Both the position numbers and the translations under genes were made by a program. A stretch of 64,000 nucleotides of DNA from Streptomyces althioticus. Its GTDB lineage: Bacteria > Actinomycetota > Actinomycetes > Streptomycetales > Streptomycetaceae. The notes beneath the pieces are model-generated. The model had not been told where the DNA came from, did no database searches, and saw only the letters and a program-made list of their open reading frames with translations. Shown here piece by piece: positions 16,401-23,993 of this stretch; within the stretch, counting starts at the first letter, position 1, and every line of letters starts with the position of its first letter. Where the stretch lies: contig BMSW01000007.1 of NCBI GenBank assembly GCA_014649355.1, positions 248,001 through 312,000 on the forward strand. The letters are read 5' to 3'.

Positions 16401-16746
16401 GAGCTGGACCTTCCGCTCCAAGAAGACGTCGGCCGAGAAGCAGCTGCCCGTCTCCTCGGCCCGGTTCGCCGCGGTCACGGGGCTGGACAGCAAGGTCCCG
16501 GCCGGCAAGAAGGCCACCTTCCCGGTCGTCGTGGAGGGCGCCGCCCAGGGCAAGAACCTCAAGTCCCTCGCGGTGTACGTCTCCTACAACGGCGGCAAGA
16601 CCTGGCAGAAGACCAAGGTCACGAAGGGCAAGGTCACCGTCAAGAACCCCGCGAAGGGCAAGGCGGTCTCCCTCCGCGCCAAGATCACCGACAAGAAGGG
16701 CAACGCGTCCCTGATCACGATCCACAACGCCTACTACGGCAAGTAG
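13414..16746 (+). CDS. Secreted subtilisin-like serine protease (S8), 1110 residues
   Basis: A large exported protease. The signal peptide covers about residues 1-32 (RRQVNRACAATIATATAVAL, cut near ASASGEK). A propeptide-like region runs to about 200, then the S8 catalytic domain at 205-500 with Asp232 (AVLDTGVD), His264 (GHGTHVAS), Asn360 (AAGNEGP) and Ser441 (GTSMATPH). The remaining 600 residues hold beta-rich domains, probably PPC/FN3-like, ending in a Lys-rich module with VYVSYNGGKTWQKTKV. No LPxTG or membrane anchor is seen, so it should be released. TTG 13414 is supported by GGGGGA directly upstream. Likely role: extracellular protein degradation or processing. Confidence 0.93.
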   Translation: MRRQVNRACAATIATATAVALAAGMAGPASASGEKGTAAGPSASAAALKGKHRVTLITGDRVALDAKGRVVGLEPAEGREHIPVQIRRADGRTLVVPADAARLVATGKLDQRLFDVTELNKAATRTAHRGGLKVIVGYRGAAKTAKADVRDAGTVRRALSSLNADAVQTPHEATAELWKAVTDGDRTASGVARVWLDGVRKAALDTSVGQIGTPKAWEAGYDGKGVKIAVLDTGVDATHPDLKGQVTAAKNFTSAPGTGDVVGHGTHVASIAAGTGAQSKGTYKGVAPGAKILNGKVLDDSGFGDDSGILAGMEWAAAQGADIVNMSLGGMDTPETDPLEAAVDKLSAEKGILFAIAAGNEGPQSIGSPGSADSALTVGAVDDKDKLAEFSSTGPRLGDGAVKPDLTAPGVDITAASAKGNDIAKEVGEKPAGYMTISGTSMATPHVAGAAALLKQQHPEWTYAELKGALTASTKDGRYTPFEQGSGRVQVDKAIAQTVIAEPVSLSFGVQQWPHADDKPVTKKLTYRNLGTEDVTLKLTSTATGPKGKAAPAGFFTLGASTLTVPANGTASVDVTADTRLGGTVDGTYSAYVVATGAGQSVRTAAAVEREVESYTVTLKVLDRSGKATANYTTYLSGLSGLGKDRSFAPYEADGTVSVRVPKGGYVLDASVFVGADPETWRGADWLAQPKLDVTRNTTVTLDARKAKPVKVTVPGKAAKAQFAATDFTIETNDGAVSYGWWLDSFSGFRTAHLGPQITNGTLSQQWNAHYSNGAKAQYSAVSGGKVKKVATGYTRAFKAKEFATVQVGMGAAASGKKGAVSAFGWLPGGSGASGFSQEQKLPSTRTLYLSTVNGVTWDLDFEQLGGVDEEGWPVYEAGYNIGAGRTYKGGKTYKETVNTAVFGPRLTSSYGVFRDGNAIYGLIPLFSDGKGHVGSSDHSSAVTTLYRNGKKVGSHNDPLSGEESFTVPSGDAAYRLTTSVRRSAKVAATSTRIDASWTFRSKKTSAEKQLPVSSARFAAVTGLDSKVPAGKKATFPVVVEGAAQGKNLKSLAVYVSYNGGKTWQKTKVTKGKVTVKNPAKGKAVSLRAKITDKKGNASLITIHNAYYGK

Positions 16747-16760
16747 TCCGGCGCCGATGA

Positions 16761-16794
16761 CGGCCCGTCGGAGGCACACGCCTCCGACGGGCCG
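16761..16794 (+). terminator. Subtilase gene terminator
   Basis: Perfect 15-bp stem CGGCCCGTCGGAGGC, loop ACAC, GCCTCCGACGGGCCG, 14 bases past the stop. It lies between convergent genes and may work in both directions. Confidence 0.85.
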
Positions 16795-16827
16795 TTCCCG
16801 TTCCCGCTGCCGAATCCGTCCCGCCGC

Positions 16828-17739
16828 TCAGGCGGCCGGCGTCCGCGGCCCGTCCGCCGGCGCGTCCGCGTTCCAGCTGCCCAGCAGGCGCAGCGCCTCG
16901 GCCGAGGGCGACCCGGCCTCCGCGAAGTACGTCACCAGCGACTGCTCGGCCTCGCCGGCCGGGCCGAGCGACTCCCACAGCAGCGTCAGTTCACCGACCA
17001 GCGGGTGCCGCAGCCGCTTCACGCCGTGGCTCTTCTCCTTGACGTCGTGCCGTGCCCACAGCGTGCGGAACTCCTCGCTCTTCACGGACAGTTCGCCCAC
17101 CAGGGCGGACAGCGCGGGGTCGTCCGGGTGCCGTCCCGCGTCCATGCGCAGATAGGCGACCATGTCACAGGCCTTCTGCTCCCACTCCACGAACAGCTCG
17201 CGCTGCGCGGGGTCGAGGAAGACCATCCGCGCCCAGTTGCGCTCCTGCGGCGGCAGCGCGCCCCAGTCGCCGAAGACCGCCGTCGCCATCCGGTTCCAGG
17301 CGAGGATCTCCGAGCGCCGGCCCACCACGTACGCCGGGACCGTCTCCATCGCGTCCAGCAGCTGCCGCAGCGCGGGGCGGGCCTGACGGCTGCGGGGCTC
17401 CGCGCGCTTGCGGCGCCTGCCCGGCCGGGCGAGATGCGTCAGATGCGCGTGCTCGGCGTCGCTCAGCCGCAGCGCGCGGGCGATCGCGTCGAGGACCTCC
17501 GTCGACACGTTGCGTCCGTTGCCCTGCTCCAGGCGTGTGTAGTACGCCACGGACACCCCGGCGAGCTGCGCCAGCTCCTCCCGGCGCAGACCGGGCACCC
17601 TGCGGTGCCGTCCGAGGTCCGGCAGCCCCACGTCCCGCGGCTTCAGCCGGGCCCGCCGCGTGCGCAGGAACTCGCTCAGCTCGGCACGCGGGTCCAGGCC
17701 GCCCCGCACGCCGGCCGGGTCGTCCGTGTGCTCGTCCAT
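16828..17739 (-). CDS. HTH regulator with MmyB-like ligand domain
   Basis: 303 residues: an XRE-type HTH at about 20-85 (RRVPGLRREELAQLAGVSVA, YYTRLEQG) and the C-terminal MmyB-like domain (PAYVVGRRSEILAWNRMA, NWARMVFLDP). This is a very common streptomycete family, often divergent from an NAD(P)-dependent dehydrogenase or reductase that it controls. Here the divergent neighbour is the alcohol dehydrogenase at 17917, with a 177-base shared promoter region. ATG 17739 is chosen as the first Met with conserved sequence; the ribosome binding site is weak. The long in-frame extension upstream overlaps the dehydrogenase and is antisense. Confidence 0.9.
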   Translation of the reverse strand: MDEHTDDPAGVRGGLDPRAELSEFLRTRRARLKPRDVGLPDLGRHRRVPGLRREELAQLAGVSVAYYTRLEQGNGRNVSTEVLDAIARALRLSDAEHAHLTHLARPGRRRKRAEPRSRQARPALRQLLDAMETVPAYVVGRRSEILAWNRMATAVFGDWGALPPQERNWARMVFLDPAQRELFVEWEQKACDMVAYLRMDAGRHPDDPALSALVGELSVKSEEFRTLWARHDVKEKSHGVKRLRHPLVGELTLLWESLGPAGEAEQSLVTYFAEAGSPSAEALRLLGSWNADAPADGPRTPAA

Positions 17740-17916
17740 ATGTCCATGGTGCCCGTTCGTACGCACCATGTGCCTGTCCCCGCCAGTGGTAGGCACAGCG
17801 AGCGTAGGCAACCAGGAAGTCTGGGTACGCGCCGCCCGTTGTCGCAGGCTGGACCCCGTGCGGGCCCGGGAGGAACGATTCCGGGCGCACGACCCCCTCA
17901 GGAGGAGAAACTTCGT

Positions 17917-18957
17917 ATGACCACTGTCGCCGCGTACGCCGCGCCCGCTGCCAAGGCACCGCTGGAGCGCACCACCATCGAGCGGCGGGCCGTCCGTGAG
18001 CACGACGTGCTGATCGACATCAAGTTCGCCGGGATCTGCCACTCGGACATCCACCAGGTCCGTGAGGGCTGGGGCGAGGCGATCTTCCCGATGGTCCCCG
18101 GCCACGAGATAGCGGGCGTCGTCTCCGAGGTCGGCCCCGGCGTGACCCGGTTCAAGGTCGGCGACCGGGTGGGCGTGGGCTGCATGGTCGACTCCTGCCG
18201 CGAGTGCGAGATGTGCCGGGCGGGCAAGGAGCAGTACTGCCTGAACGGCCAGACCCCGACCTACAACGGCATCGGCCGGGACGGCGAGCCCACCTACGGC
18301 GGCTACTCCGAGAAGGTCGTCGTCGACGAGAACTTCGTCGTGCGCATCCCCGACGGGATCGCCCTCGACGTCGCCGCGCCGCTGCTGTGCGCGGGCATCA
18401 CCCTGTACTCCCCGCTGAAGCGCTTCGGCGCGGGCCCCGGCCGCAAGGTCGCGGTCGTCGGCATGGGCGGCCTGGGCCACATGGGCGTGAAGATCGCGCA
18501 CGCGATGGGCGCCGAGGTGACGGTGCTGTCGCAGTCCCTGCGGAAGAAGGACGACGGGCTGCGGCTCGGCGCCGACCACTACTACGCCACCAGCGACCCG
18601 AAGACCTTCGAGGAGCTGCGCGGCTCCTTCGACCTGATCGTGTCGACGGTGTCGGCGCCGCTGGACTTCGCCGCGTACCTGTCGCTGCTCAAGCCCGAGG
18701 GCACCCTGGCGAACGTGGGCGCCCCCGAGGACCCGATCTCCCTGAACCTGTTCTCGCTGATCGGCGGCGGCCGGTCGCTGGCCGGCTCCATGATCGGCGG
18801 CATCGCCGAGACGCAGGAGACGCTGGACTTCTGCGCCGAGCACGGCATCGGCGCGGAGATCGAACTGATCGCCGCGTCCGAGATCAACGAGGCCTACGAG
18901 CGCGTCGAGAACAGCGACGTCCGCTACCGCTTCGTGATCGACACGGCCACGATCTGA
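17917..18957 (+). CDS. Zinc-dependent NAD(P)+ alcohol dehydrogenase
   Basis: 346 residues, medium-chain dehydrogenase of the cinnamyl-alcohol-dehydrogenase/YahK branch. Catalytic zinc ligands are Cys and His in GICHSD and GHEIAG. The structural zinc site is CRECEMCRAGKEQYC. The Rossmann motif is GMGGLGHMG. The NAD(P)/substrate domains are complete. A strong GGAGGAG precedes ATG 17917. The divergent MmyB-type regulator is its likely controller; GTGCCT / AGGCAC half-sites (17770-17796) in the shared promoter could be the operator. Physiological substrate unknown, probably an aldehyde/primary alcohol pair. Confidence 0.93.
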   Translation: MTTVAAYAAPAAKAPLERTTIERRAVREHDVLIDIKFAGICHSDIHQVREGWGEAIFPMVPGHEIAGVVSEVGPGVTRFKVGDRVGVGCMVDSCRECEMCRAGKEQYCLNGQTPTYNGIGRDGEPTYGGYSEKVVVDENFVVRIPDGIALDVAAPLLCAGITLYSPLKRFGAGPGRKVAVVGMGGLGHMGVKIAHAMGAEVTVLSQSLRKKDDGLRLGADHYYATSDPKTFEELRGSFDLIVSTVSAPLDFAAYLSLLKPEGTLANVGAPEDPISLNLFSLIGGGRSLAGSMIGGIAETQETLDFCAEHGIGAEIELIAASEINEAYERVENSDVRYRFVIDTATI

Positions 18958-18967
18958 GTCCGCGCGC

Positions 18968-19005
18968 ACCGGGCCGTCGCGGCCGTGCCGCCGCGACGGC
19001 CCGGT
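18968..19005 (+). terminator. Alcohol dehydrogenase terminator
   Basis: 15-bp stem ACCGGGCCGTCGCGG / CCGCGACGGCCCGGT with an 8-base loop, 10 bases beyond the stop codon. Confidence 0.85.
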
Positions 19006-19047
19006 GCCCGGACGGACTACCGCGCCGTGGCCCGGGAAGGTGGCACG

Positions 19048-19215
19048 GTGACGAACAGCCCGCCAACCGGCCTTACCCGGCCGCAGCCGTCGCAGGAGGC
19101 CCCGGTGCAGGAAGGACCCGCCGCGCCCGAGGACGCGCCCGCCCCTCCCGACGCGGAGGAACCGGAGGAGGAGGGCCTGTCCCTGGACGCCCTGCCGCCC
19201 GCCTGGACCGCCTGA
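19048..19215 (+). CDS. 55-residue acidic hypothetical protein
   Basis: GTG 19048 follows GGGAAGG at a good distance. The product is MTNSPPTGLTRPQPSQEAPV... with a Pro/Glu/Ala-rich acidic body and a hydrophobic end LSLDALPPAWTA. It has no transmembrane segment and no family that I recognise. It lies alone after the dehydrogenase terminator. It may be a genuine small intrinsically disordered protein; low complexity keeps confidence moderate. Confidence 0.45.
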   Translation: MTNSPPTGLTRPQPSQEAPVQEGPAAPEDAPAPPDAEEPEEEGLSLDALPPAWTA

Positions 19216-19256
19216 GCCGCCCGGCCCTCCTCCGGGAAGCGCCGTGACCCCGGGCG

Positions 19257-19940
19257 TCAGGCGTCCGTGTACTCCACGTACAGGGGGCTCGCGACCAGCA
19301 GGCCGGGCAGCTTCGCGGCGGCGAAGCCCGTGGTGACGCGGGCGTAGCCGCGCATCGTCGCCGCGGTCTCCGGGTGGGTCTGGGCGTCGATGCGGGCCAG
19401 GAGGGCCTGTAGGGCGCCGACCAGGGAGGGACGGCGGCCGTCCGGGCCGGCGCCGAGGTCGTCGGACAGGGCGGCGAGCAGTGCGCCGGGCGCACTGGCG
19501 TCGGAGCCCAGCAGATTCCGCACGAGCGTGCCGGACCGGCGGGTCTCGTCGGTGACGCGGGCCGGCGGGCCCGCGATCAGATGGTCCACCGAGCCGTGCA
19601 GCAGCAGCCGCACCGGGCGGTCCGGATCCGGGGCGTCGGCGAAGAACACCATCGTCGGGTCGGCGCCGTCCAGGACGAAGTAGTTGAGCGGCGCCTCGAA
19701 GGCGATCCACTGCCCCGGCCGCACCCCCTCCTCGGTGTACCAGCGCGCCGACTCCTCGACCCGGCGCACCACCCGCAGCAGATGCCTGCCCCACAGGTCG
19801 GACGCGGGGCCGGGCGACGGGTCCACCTCCACTCCGCCGAACGGCGTGGAGACGCTGACCCGCTGCCGGGGCCACGCGGACCGCAGTCCGGGCAGAAACT
19901 GCGAGAGTTTCCGGTCGGACAGGTAGATGACTTCCTGCAC
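19257..19940 (-). CDS. Hypothetical protein (SAVMC3_10250-like)
   Basis: 227 residues, soluble, starting VQEVIYLSDRKLSQFLPGLR and containing VSVSTPFGGVEVDPSPG and PGQWIAFEAPLNYFVL. It resembles the streptomycete family labelled SAVMC3_10250 as far as I recall; function unknown. The GTG at 19940 is chosen because GGAG lies six bases upstream. It follows the IF2N-kinase gene on the same strand with a 65-base gap filled by 17-bp tandem repeats, so the two genes are probably one operon and this protein could be a partner or substrate of the kinase. Confidence 0.72.
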   Translation of the reverse strand: MQEVIYLSDRKLSQFLPGLRSAWPRQRVSVSTPFGGVEVDPSPGPASDLWGRHLLRVVRRVEESARWYTEEGVRPGQWIAFEAPLNYFVLDGADPTMVFFADAPDPDRPVRLLLHGSVDHLIAGPPARVTDETRRSGTLVRNLLGSDASAPGALLAALSDDLGAGPDGRRPSLVGALQALLARIDAQTHPETAATMRGYARVTTGFAAAKLPGLLVASPLYVEYTDA

Positions 19941-19950
19941 TCCTGCTCCG

Positions 19951-20014
19951 TTCTTCACACGTCCCCGTTCTTCACACGTCACCGCTCGTCACACGTCACC
20001 GCTCGTCACACGTC
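19951..20014. repeat. 17-bp tandem repeat, 3.8 copies
   Basis: Units TTCTTCACACGTCCCCG, TTCTTCACACGTCACCG, CTCGTCACACGTCACCG and a partial CTCGTCACACGTC. The last copy contains the kinase stop codon (TCA at 20006) and the first lies just ahead of the ribosome binding site of the next gene. Copy number sets the distance between the two genes. Confidence 0.9.
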
Positions 20015-21160
20015 CTGGAGACCGAGGAACTCGAACGCCGCCGGCGGCAGCAGTTCCGAGGGCCGGTACAGCCCGTCCGGGCCCGGCTCCATGTCCCGCA
20101 CGATGCGGTCCAGCAGCTCGTCGAGGCCGGGACGCCCGTCCGGGTCCGGCCGCAGACAGGGCGCGACGACGTCCACGAAGGCGTCCGGCACCCCGCTCAG
20201 GTCGGGCGCCTCCGTCTGCATGCGGAGCATGGTGCGCACCGGGTCGCTGCCCGGGTACGGGCTGTGCCCGGTCGCGGCGAACACCAGCACCGCGCCCAGC
20301 GCGTACACGTCGCTCGCGGACGTCACCTTCCGGGCGTCCAGCGCCTGCTCGGGAGACATGAAGGCCGGCGTCCCCAGCGTGGTGTGCGCGACGGTCAGCT
20401 TGCTGGCCGCGGCGGCCGCCGCCAGGGCGAGCCCGAAGTCGATCACGCGCAGGCCGTCCACGCCGACCAGCACGTTGGACGGCTTCAGGTCGCGGTGGAC
20501 GATGTCCGCCGCGTGCACCGAGCGCAGCGCCTCCACGAGTTGCGCGGCCACCCAGCGCAGCGCCCTCAGCGGCAGCGGCCCGCACGCGTCCACGAGGTCC
20601 TTCAGGGACGGTGCCGACACATACGCCGTGGCCAGCCAGGGGATGTCCCCGGCGGTGTCCGCGTCCACGACGGGTGGTGCGTAGAAACCGTTCACGCCCC
20701 GCGCGGCGGCCACCTCACGCCGGAAACGCCTGCGGAACTCCAGGTCGTCGGCCAGCTCCTCCTTGACGACCTTGACGGCGAGCAGCCTCCCGGCCGGGGT
20801 CCGCCCGAGGAACACCCGGCCCATTGACCCGCTGCCGATCCGCCGCAGCACCGTGTACGGCCCGACCCGGCGCGGGTCGAAGGGCTGCAGCGGCTTCCAG
20901 CGGGACGTGGGGTCCCACTCGTGGTGCGTCGGCCGCAGCACCGAACCGGCGGGCGGCGCCGCGGGCGACGGCACCCGGGGCAGGGACGCGGCCGTCTCCT
21001 GCACGACACCCAGGGCGTCGATCAGCTCCCGGACCACCGGCGCCTCGACGGTGGCCGACGCCGACCGTACGAAGTGGCCCAGCTCGGTCATCTTGTCCAG
21101 GACGACCTTGCTGTCGACCCCGACCTTCTTGGCCAGCTCGTGGACCCGTTCGTTCGCCAC
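20006..21160 (-). CDS. Ser/Thr protein kinase with IF-2 N-terminal-type domain
   Basis: 384 residues. Residues 1-50 (VANERVHELAKKVGVDSKVV, LDKMTELG) read as the small helical IF2_N module found at the start of translation initiation factor IF-2. After a Pro-rich linker, 100-370 form a Hanks-type kinase: GSGSMGRVF loop, Lys130 in AVKVVKEE, HRDLKPSN with Asp224, DFG Asp241, and PAFMSPEQ. No transmembrane helix or PASTA domain is present, so it is cytosolic. GTG 21160 is chosen because GGAGGAG sits six bases before it, whereas GTG 21175 overlaps that site. It probably heads an operon with the gene at 19257. Confidence 0.9.
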   Translation of the reverse strand: MANERVHELAKKVGVDSKVVLDKMTELGHFVRSASATVEAPVVRELIDALGVVQETAASLPRVPSPAAPPAGSVLRPTHHEWDPTSRWKPLQPFDPRRVGPYTVLRRIGSGSMGRVFLGRTPAGRLLAVKVVKEELADDLEFRRRFRREVAAARGVNGFYAPPVVDADTAGDIPWLATAYVSAPSLKDLVDACGPLPLRALRWVAAQLVEALRSVHAADIVHRDLKPSNVLVGVDGLRVIDFGLALAAAAAASKLTVAHTTLGTPAFMSPEQALDARKVTSASDVYALGAVLVFAATGHSPYPGSDPVRTMLRMQTEAPDLSGVPDAFVDVVAPCLRPDPDGRPGLDELLDRIVRDMEPGPDGLYRPSELLPPAAFEFLGLQDV

Positions 21161-21268
21161 ACCCGACTCCTCCACCGGAGGCCCGTCCTGGCCTCGCAGG
21201 GGTCAAGAATATGGGTGCGGACGGGTCAAAATACGGACAAACACCGGGGCGTCGCGCGGGTGTTGACG

Positions 21269-22387
21269 TCAGTGCGGCAACGTGGCCGGGCTGCCGCCGT
21301 TCGCCTCGTAGCCGGCGACCGCCAGGGCGCGGTACACCGCGAACTCGGCGGCCGGGTCCGGGGAGAGCGTCCACGGCAGGGCGCCGACATGCCCGTCGAC
21401 GTGTATGAGCTGGTTCATCGCCTCCGCCCAGCGCTCGGCGCGCACCAGGAAGAAGATCAGCATGTGCCGCACGTGCGCGAGCATCGGGTCGTCCGGGCGG
21501 GCCGAGTGCGCCGCGTGCAGCGCGCCGTGGATCGCCTTGGAGACGACCTCGGTCTGGTAGAACCCGCTGACCAGGTTCACCTCGGGGAGGTGCTCGAACA
21601 CCGCGAACAGCGGCATCGCGGCCAGCAGCGACCCCTCGGGCGCTCGCGCCGCCGCGGCCTCCGCGAAGTCGTACGCCTGCTGCCGCGAGCCGTGCCACTT
21701 CTCGCACCAGTAGTGCAGCGCGGCCAGGTGCGCGCCCATGTGCGCCGGGGCGCGGTCCAGGATCCTCAGCCAGACCTGCTCGAACTCCGGCCGGGAGTAA
21801 CCGAGTCCGCGTGCCACGGACAGCTCCACGATGTACGGCACCGGGTCGCCGGGGGCCAGCAGCGCGGCCTCGCCGCACGCCGCCTTCGCCTCCTCCATGA
21901 TGATCCGGAACTCGTCCGAGCCGGGCGCGGCCGTGCGCCACGCCTGCTGCACCAGGAACTCCGCGTGCACCGCGGCGCCGCCCGCGTCCTTGGGCATCTC
22001 GGAGCGCCACACCCGCAGCCACTGGCCGCCCGGCGCCTCGGAGACCCCGCCGGGCCGCTGCGCCAGCTCGAGGGACGCGGCGCCCGCGAACGCCTGCACC
22101 CGCTGCCAGCGCTGCTCGCCGTCCGCGGGCGTGCCCGCCAGCAGCTGCTGTGCCGCGCGGTAGTCCTGGGTGCGCTGGACCACGTCGAGGACGTCCAGCA
22201 GGTCCTGGTCGGGGCCGGGCATGCGGATGTCCAGCTCCTCCTGGCGCGCGAAGCCGTAGTTCGCCGGGTCCGCCGCGTCCGGGTGGCCGGCCGGGACGAG
22301 ACCCACGGCGCCGCGCCGGCGCCGCAGGAACGGCAGCAGCACGAAGCCGATCATGAGGAGGGCGATCAGGACCCACAGAATCTCCAT
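21269..22387 (-). CDS. N-terminally membrane-anchored hypothetical protein
   Basis: 372 residues. One N-terminal transmembrane helix (MEILWVLIALLMIGFVLLPF followed by LRRRRG) anchors a large cytoplasmic, mostly helical domain rich in Ala, Trp and Tyr (FLVQQAWRTAAPGSDEFRII, LHYWCEKWHGSRQQAYDFAE). The periodic helices suggest TPR-like repeats. It is conserved in streptomycetes as far as I recall, with unknown function. It is divergent from metB with about 150 bases between them. ATG 22387 lacks a strong ribosome binding site. Confidence 0.75.
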   Translation of the reverse strand: MEILWVLIALLMIGFVLLPFLRRRRGAVGLVPAGHPDAADPANYGFARQEELDIRMPGPDQDLLDVLDVVQRTQDYRAAQQLLAGTPADGEQRWQRVQAFAGAASLELAQRPGGVSEAPGGQWLRVWRSEMPKDAGGAAVHAEFLVQQAWRTAAPGSDEFRIIMEEAKAACGEAALLAPGDPVPYIVELSVARGLGYSRPEFEQVWLRILDRAPAHMGAHLAALHYWCEKWHGSRQQAYDFAEAAAARAPEGSLLAAMPLFAVFEHLPEVNLVSGFYQTEVVSKAIHGALHAAHSARPDDPMLAHVRHMLIFFLVRAERWAEAMNQLIHVDGHVGALPWTLSPDPAAEFAVYRALAVAGYEANGGSPATLPH

Positions 22388-22524
22388 GTCACAAGCGAAC
22401 CAGACCGCGCGGCCGAATGGCCAACCCGTGGCCCGTACCTGTGGAAAAACCCCGCCGCCCGCCCGAAAAGGCCCCTTCGCCCCGCCCGGACCGGCCGCGG
22501 ACGTCATCACACCGTTCCGCGCAC

Positions 22525-22530
22525 TACCCT
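22525..22530 (+). promoter_or_regulatory. -10 element for a leaderless metB transcript
   Basis: TACCCT fits the actinobacterial TANNNT -10 pattern and ends seven bases before the metB ATG, which has no Shine-Dalgarno sequence. This spacing is what leaderless transcripts show. Confidence 0.5.
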
Positions 22531-22537
22531 CGGGCGC

Positions 22538-23695
22538 ATGAGCGACAGGCACATCAGTCAGCACTTCGAGACGCTCGCGATCCACGCGGGCAACACCGCC
22601 GACCCCCTGACGGGCGCGGTCGTCCCGCCGATCTACCAGGTGTCCACCTACAAGCAGGACGGCGTCGGCGGCCTGCGCGGCGGTTACGAGTACAGCCGCA
22701 GCGCCAACCCGACCAGGACCGCGCTGGAGGAGAACCTGGCCGCCCTCGAGGGCGGCCGCCGCGGGCTCGCGTTCGCGTCCGGACTGGCGGCCGAGGACTG
22801 CCTGTTGCGCACGCTGCTCGCGCCCGGCGACCACGTGGTCATCCCGAACGACGCCTACGGCGGCACGTTCCGCCTGTTCGCGAAGGTCGTGGCGCGCTGG
22901 GGCGTGGAATGGTCGGTGGCCGACACCTCCGACCCGGCGGCGGTGCGGGCCGCGATCACCCCGAAGACCAAGGTCATCTGGGTGGAGACCCCCTCCAACC
23001 CGCTGCTCGGCATCACCGACATCGCCGCCGTCGCCCAGGTGGCACGGGACGCCGGCGCCCGGCTGGTCGTCGACAACACCTTCGCCACGCCGTACCTCCA
23101 GCAGCCGCTGGCGCTCGGCGCGGACGTCGTCGTGCACTCCCTGACCAAGTACATGGGCGGCCACTCCGACGTCGTCGGCGGCGCCCTGGTCACCGCCGAC
23201 GCGGAACTGGGCGAGGAGCTGGCGTTCCACCAGAACGCGATGGGCGCGGTCGCCGGGCCCTTCGACTCGTGGCTGGTGCTGCGCGGCACCAAGACGCTGT
23301 CGGTGCGCATGGACCGCCACAGCGAGAACGCGACCCGCGTCGCCGACATGCTCACCCGCCACCCCCGCGTGACGAGCGTGCTGTACCCGGGCCTGCCCGA
23401 CCACCCCGGCCACGAGGTCGCCGCCAAGCAGATGCGGTCCTTCGGCGGGATGATCTCCTTCCGCGTCGAAGGCGGCGAGCAGGCGGCCGTCGAGGTCTGC
23501 GACCGCGCGAAGGTGTTCACCCTGGGCGAGTCCCTGGGCGGCGTCGAGTCGCTGATCGAGCACCCGGGCCGGATGACGCACGCGTCGGTGGCCGGCTCGC
23601 AGCTGGAGGTGCCGGCCGACCTGGTGCGCCTGTCCGTCGGCATCGAGAACGTCGACGACCTGCTCGAGGACCTTCAGCAGGCCCTCGGCCGCTAG
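22538..23695 (+). CDS. metB: Cystathionine gamma-synthase (PLP)
   Basis: 385 residues, complete Cys/Met-metabolism PLP enzyme. It condenses O-succinyl- or O-acetylhomoserine with cysteine to cystathionine; closely related lyases make assignment between synthase and lyase somewhat uncertain. The N-terminus FETLAIHAGNTADPLTGAVV and the PLP site SLTKYMGGHSD (Schiff-base Lys) are typical, as is EHPGRMTHAS near the C-terminus. ATG 22538 has a -10 seven bases upstream and no ribosome binding site, so the gene is probably leaderless. Upstream open frame is antisense to the 21269 gene. Confidence 0.92.
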   Translation: MSDRHISQHFETLAIHAGNTADPLTGAVVPPIYQVSTYKQDGVGGLRGGYEYSRSANPTRTALEENLAALEGGRRGLAFASGLAAEDCLLRTLLAPGDHVVIPNDAYGGTFRLFAKVVARWGVEWSVADTSDPAAVRAAITPKTKVIWVETPSNPLLGITDIAAVAQVARDAGARLVVDNTFATPYLQQPLALGADVVVHSLTKYMGGHSDVVGGALVTADAELGEELAFHQNAMGAVAGPFDSWLVLRGTKTLSVRMDRHSENATRVADMLTRHPRVTSVLYPGLPDHPGHEVAAKQMRSFGGMISFRVEGGEQAAVEVCDRAKVFTLGESLGGVESLIEHPGRMTHASVAGSQLEVPADLVRLSVGIENVDDLLEDLQQALGR

Positions 23696-23725
23696 AACGC
23701 CGCCGGAAGCCGGGAAAGGGCCCGG

Positions 23726-23974
23726 TCACCAGCCGGTGAGGGGTGGGGTCGTGTCGGACGGCGGCTCCACCCAGGGCCGGGCGGTCAGCGCCCACACGGT
23801 GAACGCCACGGCCGCCGCGCACAGCAGCAGCCACAGCACGCGCCGGGCGTAGGTGCGGCGCCGGAGCATACGGGCGCCGCGCCGCACCGCCTCCGCCGCG
23901 AGGTCGGGCGGCAGCACCGGCGGGCCCGCCACCATCAGCCTCCGCACCCGCTCCTCACGGTCCGAACGGTTCAC
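23726..23974 (-). CDS. Small single-pass membrane protein, partner of the ECF-like factor
   Basis: 82 residues: cytoplasmic N-terminal half VNRSDREERVRRLMVAGPPV... with an Arg-rich helix, one transmembrane segment (RVLWLLLCAAAVAFTVWALT), and a short outer tail ending PPLTGW. It starts 20 bases after the ECF-like factor stop, with GGGAGG ahead of GTG 23974, so the two genes form an operon. The layout suggests a minimal anti-sigma-like anchor, but no zinc anti-sigma motif (HxxxCxxC) is present. Confidence 0.7.
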   Translation of the reverse strand: MNRSDREERVRRLMVAGPPVLPPDLAAEAVRRGARMLRRRTYARRVLWLLLCAAAVAFTVWALTARPWVEPPSDTTPPLTGW

Positions 23975-23993
23975 CGGCCGTCCGCCTCCCCGG

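Noticed and set aside
13402..16779. 1125-codon minus-strand frame across the subtilase gene
   Set aside because: Antisense shadow of a clear 1110-residue protease with catalytic residues; low-complexity product.
17740..19875. Upstream extension of the HTH regulator to about 1015 codons
   Set aside because: It runs antisense through the alcohol dehydrogenase gene and the adjacent hypothetical gene; the real protein begins at 17739.
20921..22537. Upstream extension of metB
   Set aside because: Antisense to the kinase and the 372-residue membrane protein gene; metB homology starts at 22538, right after a good -10 element.
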